Shown piece by piece: positions 4,189 to 8,959 of a DNA stretch of 8,959 nucleotides. Position numbers and translations under genes: made by a program. This DNA comes from Promethearchaeota archaeon (GTDB taxonomy: Archaea; Asgardarchaeota; Lokiarchaeia; Sigyniarchaeales; SOKP01): contig DXJM01000133.1 of the NCBI GenBank assembly GCA_019057355.1, positions 1 through 8,959 on the forward strand, given 5' to 3'. The first letter of the stretch is position 1; every line of letters starts with the position of its first letter. The notes under the pieces are model-generated. The model searched no databases. It saw nothing but the letters and a program-made list of their open reading frames with translations, and was not told where the DNA came from.

Positions 4189-6903
4189 TTAAAGATTGGT
4201 AAGATAATTATCAATCGCCCCAGCAGCTTTTTTTCCAGCCCCCATCGCAGATATGACAGTTGCACTTCCAGTAACTATATCTCCTCCAGCAAATACGCCC
4301 TCGATGCTTGTTTGCCCATTTTCATCCGTTTCAATATATCCTCGTTTATTGAGTTTTAACTCGGGTATAGATCTTGTTAAAATGGGATTTGCATTTGCTC
4401 CTATTGCCAAAATTATGGTATCTGTTTCGATAATATGTTCCGAATTTGGTATTGGTAGAGGACGCCTTCGTCCGGAGGCATCAGGTTCCCCAAGTTCCAT
4501 TGACACAACTTCCATCTCCTTGACATTATCGTTTTCATCACCGATAAACCTGATTGGGTCGGTTAGAAATCGAAAATCAATACCTTCTTCCTTTCCATGA
4601 TGATATTCTTCCTTTCTAGCAGGCATTTCTGCTTCAGATCTTCTATAGACCATGATTACTTTTTCAGCACCTAATCTGAGAGCTGTTCTTGCAGAATCCA
4701 TCGCAACATTACCCCCACCTACCACGGTGACGACCTTACCAACTCTAATTGGGGTATCATATTCAGGAAATCTGTATGCTTTCATTAAATTTGATCGTGT
4801 AAGGAATTCATTGGCAGTTAAGACCCCATTCAGGTTAAGTCCAGGTACTTGGATGAATATTGGAAGTCCAGCACCAACTCCTATAAAAAAGGCTTTAAAT
4901 CTCATTTCTCTCAGATCATCGATACTCAAGGTTTTTCCAATAATAGAATTGTAATGAATTTTGACATTAATCATTTTTAATGTTTCAATTTCAGATTTTA
5001 CGATTTCTTTTGGTAACCGAAATTCAGGAATTCCGTAGACTAACACGCCTCCCCCTTCATGAAAAGCTTCAAAAATAGTCACATCATATCCTTTCATTGC
5101 AAGCTCCCCCGCGCATGTCAACCCCGCTGGACCAGAACCGATAATTGCGACTTTTTTATTATTGGTCGGTTTGCAATCAGGACATTCTTTTAGCTGATTT
5201 TTACGTTCCCAGTCTGCAATGTATCTTTCTAGATATCCTATAGAAATAGGTTCTCCAAGCGAATTTAAAAGGCAGGAATTCTCACATTGAAGTTCCTGGG
5301 GGCAAACTCTACCACATATAGCAGGTAACAGATTATAGGTTTTTATATGATGAATTGCATCGAAGTTTTTCTTTAGTTTAATTCTTTTGATAAAGCCTGG
5401 GATGTCAATATTTACAGGGCATCCTGTAACGCATAAAGGACGTCCGCATTGCAAGCATCTTAGGCTTTCTTTAAAAGCCAAATCTTCAGTTAATCCGAAA
5501 GGAACTTCGTCAAAGTTTTTAATGCGTTTTTTTGGTTCCTGTTCGATCATTTTCGGTCTTCGATTGTCTTTATAGGTTTTTTGTTTTGATTTTGCAATGT
5601 TAGAAAGGGTTATGAAGCTCTTCTCTTCCTCGTTAATTTTTTTCTTATCAATCAAATTTCGTTTCAAAGCTCTTTCAAACAAGTCCGCACCTTTTTGTGT
5701 CCTTATAATGACCGTGGACCAGCCAGATTCAGAACCAATTGAACCAATTGAAATATCTGCTTGTTCAGCAGTCAAATCATCGCAGAAGAAGCATCCCAAT
5801 CTTCCATATTTTTTTATCCTTTTTAGAGGGATGTCAACAGAAGTTCCATCCTCATTGTAAAGATAAAAGCGGCCCTTATCAATATCCATTTTCTTTACAT
5901 GTGCGGGGGATCTATCGAACTCGTTATGTAAAAGTTCAAGTATGCTATTGTAATCAAAGGATTCCATGCAAAATAATCCAATTTTAAACGAAATATTTTC
6001 ATAAAAGGGCTTATTTAATGGATAAAAAGACATTTTTTTAAGGGCTTCCATCATGCAAGGCGTGCCTACAACAGCAATTTTGTTGAATTTTTTAGATTGA
6101 CTTAAGATTTTTAACGATGGAGTATTACTATACTTTGTTCCGGATGTTTTTAATAATTCAATTTCATTCCTGACAAACATTGGGAGTGGGCAGTGTGGAT
6201 TTTCAGATTCACCTACCGCTAAAGTAGCATCAATTAAACCTTCTTGAAAAGCTGTTTTTAAAAGAGTTGTTACTATTCCCCCATCTTGAGCAACCTGTTT
6301 TATCTGGGTATCTTGAGTCTGAGCACTATATATTTCCATGTAATTATTCACTGATTCAGAATGCTTAATAGTTGTATTAATTCCCTCGTTAGAATGTTTA
6401 ATTACACGTGGAAAAAAAGATCGAGGACAACCTGCAAAACAAAGTCCACAATTAATACATATTTCCTCATTTAGTTCAAATGTTCCTTCTATATAAGTAA
6501 TGGCATTTACAGGACAGATAGAAACACACAGTCCACATCCGCAACATAGATTAGTATCTCTGATGATTGAAACATTAGGAAATGTGTCTTTTTTTAGACT
6601 TTCATCGATAATATTTTGAAAAAATCGTGAAGTCTCTCCCATAAACTTTAATGATCCTAATTCTTTCAAGTATTCGATGTTGCATTGCATTGCTTGTTCC
6701 GAAATCCCTGACTTTTCACCAAGTTTTTTAGCGTCTATGGAATTCATTTCTTTAATGTTTTCTAAGATATTTATCCTAATATTTTCTGCATTTTTCAGGT
6801 TAATAATGAACTCATCATATTCCGTCTTATCATACTTTCCTGCTTCTAAGATTTTATCTTTATTATCATCGAAAATTTTTAATAATATTGAATGACCGCT
6901 CAT
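4189..6903 (-). CDS. Fusion: winged-helix-like segment, 2x[4Fe-4S] ferredoxin, FrhB/FdhB F420 module, NfnB/GltD flavoprotein
   Basis: 904 residues from ATG 6903. This start is chosen because AGAGGT lies 8 bases before it; an ATG 33 bases upstream would overlap nfnA and has no such site. Domains in order: helices 1-45; a winged-helix-like segment at about 46-95; ferredoxin with C120/123/126/130 and C149/152/155/159, both ending CP; an FrhB_FdhB module at about 191-420, with QDGG, GTPC (C283), C312, C371/C374 and ADISIGSIGSESGWS, typical of coenzyme F420 hydrogenase/dehydrogenase beta subunits; then from about 459 a full NfnB/GltD protein. The last has cysteines 483/486/491/495 and 530/534/540/544, FAD fold GSGPAG (589-594), GGVLVYGIPEFRLPK, NADPH fold GGGNVAMD with YRR (753-755), and the C-terminal FAD motif AGGD. 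NfnB carries the bifurcating FAD and two [4Fe-4S] clusters. The NfnA partner is the next gene, 1 base away. The FrhB module suggests F420/F420H2 as an extra partner; that part is inference. Confidence 0.9.
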   Translation of the reverse strand: MSGHSILLKIFDDNKDKILEAGKYDKTEYDEFIINLKNAENIRINILENIKEMNSIDAKKLGEKSGISEQAMQCNIEYLKELGSLKFMGETSRFFQNIIDESLKKDTFPNVSIIRDTNLCCGCGLCVSICPVNAITYIEGTFELNEEICINCGLCFAGCPRSFFPRVIKHSNEGINTTIKHSESVNNYMEIYSAQTQDTQIKQVAQDGGIVTTLLKTAFQEGLIDATLAVGESENPHCPLPMFVRNEIELLKTSGTKYSNTPSLKILSQSKKFNKIAVVGTPCMMEALKKMSFYPLNKPFYENISFKIGLFCMESFDYNSILELLHNEFDRSPAHVKKMDIDKGRFYLYNEDGTSVDIPLKRIKKYGRLGCFFCDDLTAEQADISIGSIGSESGWSTVIIRTQKGADLFERALKRNLIDKKKINEEEKSFITLSNIAKSKQKTYKDNRRPKMIEQEPKKRIKNFDEVPFGLTEDLAFKESLRCLQCGRPLCVTGCPVNIDIPGFIKRIKLKKNFDAIHHIKTYNLLPAICGRVCPQELQCENSCLLNSLGEPISIGYLERYIADWERKNQLKECPDCKPTNNKKVAIIGSGPAGLTCAGELAMKGYDVTIFEAFHEGGGVLVYGIPEFRLPKEIVKSEIETLKMINVKIHYNSIIGKTLSIDDLREMRFKAFFIGVGAGLPIFIQVPGLNLNGVLTANEFLTRSNLMKAYRFPEYDTPIRVGKVVTVVGGGNVAMDSARTALRLGAEKVIMVYRRSEAEMPARKEEYHHGKEEGIDFRFLTDPIRFIGDENDNVKEMEVVSMELGEPDASGRRRPLPIPNSEHIIETDTIILAIGANANPILTRSIPELKLNKRGYIETDENGQTSIEGVFAGGDIVTGSATVISAMGAGKKAAGAIDNYLTNL

Positions 6904-6904
6904 T

Positions 6905-7783
6905 TTATTGTACCTCTTTTTTTTGAGAATATCCATGTTCTTGACAGTAACATCTCATGCTTTCTTCTTCTTGGTCCTTAAACCTACCTGATCTTTTTAG
7001 GAGGTTGTCAAAATCAACAGAATGTCCATCTACGTCAGGACCATCGACACATGCAAAATATATTTCACCGTCCAATGTTGAAAATCGACAACCACCACAC
7101 ATTCCAGTTCCATCTATCATGATTGTATTTAAAGAAACCCACGTTTTCACTTTCGGTAAATCTCCAGAACCATTGGTCGTAAGTGTTACAAATTTCATCA
7201 TTATTAGTGGACCTATAGCAATAACATGGTCAATGGTTTCTCTTTTTATGATTTCTTTCAATGGGTCAGTAACAACTCCCTTTCTTCCCTCAGATCCATC
7301 ATCAGTGCATACAATGAATTCATCACTAACAGTAGCCATTTTTTCTTTCCAAAACAACAAATCCTTGTTTCTTGCACCTATTATGGTGATTATCTTATTA
7401 CCCGCTTCTTTTAATTCCTTTGCTTGTGGATAACATGGTGCTATCCCAACACCTCCTCCAACGATGATAATGGGATTCTCATATCTTTTCACGTGTATTT
7501 CATTACCTAAGGGTCCAACAACATCTAAAAGCTCATTTCCTTCATTTAGATCGGATAATAATTTAGTGCTTTTTCCTACTATTTGAAAGACAATGGTTAT
7601 TGTGCCCTTATTACGGTCATAATCAGCAACAGTTAGAGGAATGCGCTCACCTTTCTCATTTATTCGTATTAATATGAAATTTCCCGCACGTGCTTTTTTA
7701 GCTATTAATGGAACTTCTAATTCCATTTCCACCAACATATTGCTACTTCCTAAATCCTTTTTTTTTAAAATCTTATAGGGCAT
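6905..7783 (-). CDS. nfnA: NfnA/SudB-type FAD and [2Fe-2S] oxidoreductase subunit (ferredoxin:NADP+ reductase family, PyrK-like)
   Basis: 292 residues from ATG 7783, about the usual NfnA length. An ATG 42 bases upstream adds a 14-residue leader (MFLIKNEYYFNVLK) not expected in the family, which normally begins near MYKIL. Seen in order: a beta-barrel FAD domain with RIPLTVAD (47-54) and GPLG (90-93); a Rossmann NAD(H) domain with GGGVGIAP (109-116) and CTDDGS (159-164); and a [2Fe-2S] site with D224, C229, C232 and C245, followed by DGPDVDGHSVDFD. Asp in place of the first Cys is known for NfnA. In the Nfn complex this subunit binds NADH through its FAD and passes electrons via [2Fe-2S] to the bifurcating FAD in NfnB. 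The C-terminal tail has an extra CYC (278-280) of unknown meaning. It is the first gene of a two-gene unit with the nfnB fusion, its stop codon one base before the next ATG. Related sulfide dehydrogenase subunits cannot be excluded. Confidence 0.88.
   Translation of the reverse strand: MPYKILKKKDLGSSNMLVEMELEVPLIAKKARAGNFILIRINEKGERIPLTVADYDRNKGTITIVFQIVGKSTKLLSDLNEGNELLDVVGPLGNEIHVKRYENPIIIVGGGVGIAPCYPQAKELKEAGNKIITIIGARNKDLLFWKEKMATVSDEFIVCTDDGSEGRKGVVTDPLKEIIKRETIDHVIAIGPLIMMKFVTLTTNGSGDLPKVKTWVSLNTIMIDGTGMCGGCRFSTLDGEIYFACVDGPDVDGHSVDFDNLLKRSGRFKDQEEESMRCYCQEHGYSQKKEVQ
6912..6917 (-). promoter_or_regulatory. Shine-Dalgarno site deciding the start of the nfnB fusion gene
   Basis: AGAGGT on the - strand ends 8 bases before ATG 6903, inside the last codons of nfnA. 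It is among the few convincing ribosome binding sites in the window. It indicates translation of the second gene from a shared mRNA, and favours this ATG over the one at 6936. Confidence 0.65.
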
Positions 7784-8119
7784 TTTTAGAACATTAAAGT
7801 AGTACTCATTTTTGATTAAAAACATGAAATAAAATAATTATTTTGCTGTTTTTTTTTCTAAGTGATTCCATTAAAAACTAATAGAATTCTAAGATTCATT
7901 TTGCGTGTTTCTTATCTTATTTTATTTCTTGGTTAGGAACAAATGGTTAGAAAATTGGTGAATTGTAAAAAATCCAATGAGAAAAATGAATAGGTTCATA
8001 ATTGCTATTTAGAAATCGACAATTTCCTTTCGAATAAAAATAAATTATTAATTAACTTTAAAACAACATCAATTATTTTATTAATTAATAGCTATGTATT
8101 ATTTATAGGTAGGTTCCAT
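7784..8119. other. Divergent intergenic region between nfnA and guaA
   Basis: This AT-rich spacer must hold promoters for both directions. For nfnA, a TATA-like AATTATTTTA on the - strand (about 7831-7840) would start transcription near 7810. That is between the two candidate ATGs, which supports the shorter nfnA start. For guaA, ATTAATTAAT (8080-8089) would start transcription near 8111; TTTAAA at 8057-8062 is an alternative. A short direct repeat TGGTTAG occurs at 7930-7936 and 7944-7950. I see no RNA gene, riboswitch or ORF of note. Confidence 0.4.
8107..8113 (+). promoter_or_regulatory. Shine-Dalgarno-like site deciding a TTG start for guaA
   Basis: AGGTAGG lies 6 bases before TTG 8120, the point where homology to GMP synthetases begins. 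No ATG or GTG occurs nearby in this frame. Confidence 0.45.
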
Positions 8120-8959
8120 TTGGACACGATTGTTGTATTAGATTTTGGAGGACAATATTGCCATTTAATTGCTCGCAGAATACGGGATTTAGGAGTATAT
8201 TCAGAAACATTACCTTTTGATGTAAGCGTGGATAAATTAAGAATGAGGGACTTAAAAGGAATAATCCTTTCTGGAGGTCCAAATAGCGTCTATGATGCAG
8301 AAAGTCCAAAATTATCAAAAAACTTTTTTGAATTTATTAACCAAGAAACTATACCAATTTTGGGCATTTGCTATGGACATCATTTAATCGCAAGTCAAAT
8401 AGGCGGATCTATAGAACCACATGAACATAAAGAATATGGAAAGACAGAACTAAATATCATAAAACCTAATCTTCTATTTGATCATCTTGAAATGAATGAA
8501 ATTGTATGGATGTCTCATGGAGATCAAATAAAAATACTTCCCGATGGTTTTGAAATATTGGCAGAAACAAAAAATTGCCCTATTGCAGCTTACGGGAGCG
8601 AAAAGAAGAAAATTTATGGAGTTCAATTCCATCCAGAAGTCGGACATACAGTCAAGGGGAATGAAATATTAGATAATTTCATAACAAAAATAGCACATGC
8701 TAAAAAAGAATGGATATTGGAAGATTGGATCGCCCATTCTGTTGAAAATATTAAAAAAGAAATTGGTTCACGCGACAAGGTCATCCTGGGTTTAAGCGGT
8801 GGCGTCGATTCTTCTGTTACAGCCTTATTGCTTCACAAAGCAATTGGCGATAGATTGCATTGTATTTTTGTAAATAATGGGCTCTTAAGAAAATTTGAAG
8901 AAATTCAGGTTCAAGAAACGTTTCGAAACCGGTTGAAATTTAAAAACTTTCATTATATC
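8120..8959 (+). CDS. guaA: GMP synthetase, glutamine-hydrolysing, fused type (3' end cut by window edge)
   Basis: 280 codons are visible of an expected roughly 510, running in frame to the last base. The enzyme converts XMP, ATP and glutamine to GMP. Residues 1-190 are the class I glutamine amidotransferase domain: DFGGQY near the start, SGGPNSVYD (51-59), nucleophile C84 in GICYGHH, and H171/E173 in QFHPEV as the rest of the triad. The ATP pyrophosphatase domain follows, with the PP-loop SGGVDSS (226-232) and VNNGLLRK. Many euryarchaea encode these halves as separate proteins; here they form one chain, as in bacteria and eukaryotes. The start is TTG 8120, chosen from the site AGGTAGG and from homology beginning exactly there. 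One oddity: the usual G-x-C-x-G-x-Q nucleophile motif ends in His (H87) here. It is transcribed divergently from the nfn genes and is probably functionally unrelated. Confidence 0.93.
   Translation, partial: MDTIVVLDFGGQYCHLIARRIRDLGVYSETLPFDVSVDKLRMRDLKGIILSGGPNSVYDAESPKLSKNFFEFINQETIPILGICYGHHLIASQIGGSIEPHEHKEYGKTELNIIKPNLLFDHLEMNEIVWMSHGDQIKILPDGFEILAETKNCPIAAYGSEKKKIYGVQFHPEVGHTVKGNEILDNFITKIAHAKKEWILEDWIAHSVENIKKEIGSRDKVILGLSGGVDSSVTALLLHKAIGDRLHCIFVNNGLLRKFEEIQVQETFRNRLKFKNFHYI

Noticed and set aside
4189..5529. Reading the C-terminal half as a glutamate synthase small subunit
   Set aside because: The sequence family is shared, but no large subunit is in the window and an NfnA gene is directly coupled, so the Nfn reading fits better.
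4253..5987. Several + strand open frames opposite the nfnB fusion gene
   Set aside because: The - strand gene shows uninterrupted family motifs throughout, so these are antisense shadows.
6957..7433. 158-codon + strand open frame opposite nfnA
   Set aside because: nfnA has full FAD, NAD and [2Fe-2S] motifs in this stretch; the opposite frame has no recognisable features.
7930..7950. Direct repeat TGGTTAG in the nfnA-guaA spacer
   Set aside because: Two 7-base copies 14 bases apart are easily expected by chance in a 336-base region; no further copies were seen.
8103..8318. 71-codon - strand open frame at the start of guaA
   Set aside because: It is antisense to the amidotransferase domain, whose motifs are clear on the + strand.
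1..8959. CRISPR array, tRNA or insertion sequence
   Set aside because: No regularly spaced repeats, no cloverleaf-like gene and no transposase motif or terminal inverted repeats were seen by eye; a covariance-model tRNA search was not possible.

Overview
The window looks like a piece of an AT-rich archaeal chromosome, most likely from an Asgard archaeon of the Lokiarchaeota type. This is an inference from three things: a small RING-type zinc protein, a longin-like protein of the style common in Asgard genomes, and AT-rich promoters resembling TATA boxes with few Shine-Dalgarno sites. No rRNA or other decisive phylogenetic marker is present. I saw no tRNA, rRNA, CRISPR array or insertion sequence.

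Layout. The left third (1-2470) is on the + strand. It holds a 67-residue C4C4 RING-like protein, a small polytopic membrane protein with an unclear 5' end, an SRPBCC/START-like protein and a longin-like protein with a helical C-terminal half. A spacer (2471-2774) carries a terminator-like hairpin and a tiny signal-peptide-like ORF. The middle (2775-7783) is on the - strand: isocitrate dehydrogenase, then a two-gene unit nfnA-nfnB transcribed leftward. The nfnB-type gene is a fusion: predicted winged helix, two-cluster ferredoxin, FrhB/FdhB-type F420 oxidoreductase module, and a complete NfnB/GltD flavoprotein. A 336-base divergent spacer follows, and then the first 280 codons of a fused-type GMP synthetase (guaA) on the + strand, cut by the window edge.

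How the genes may work together. NfnA plus the NfnB half of the fusion give the parts of the electron-bifurcating NADH/ferredoxin/NADPH transhydrogenase. The added FrhB module would let coenzyme F420 enter the same complex, making a possible four-carrier redox hub (NADH, NADPH, ferredoxin, F420). The neighbouring isocitrate dehydrogenase would supply reduced nicotinamide nucleotide and 2-oxoglutarate. No glutamate synthase large subunit is present here, which argues against a simple GOGAT small subunit. The fusion is the strongest candidate for an undescribed system. The Not4-like RING protein is the second.
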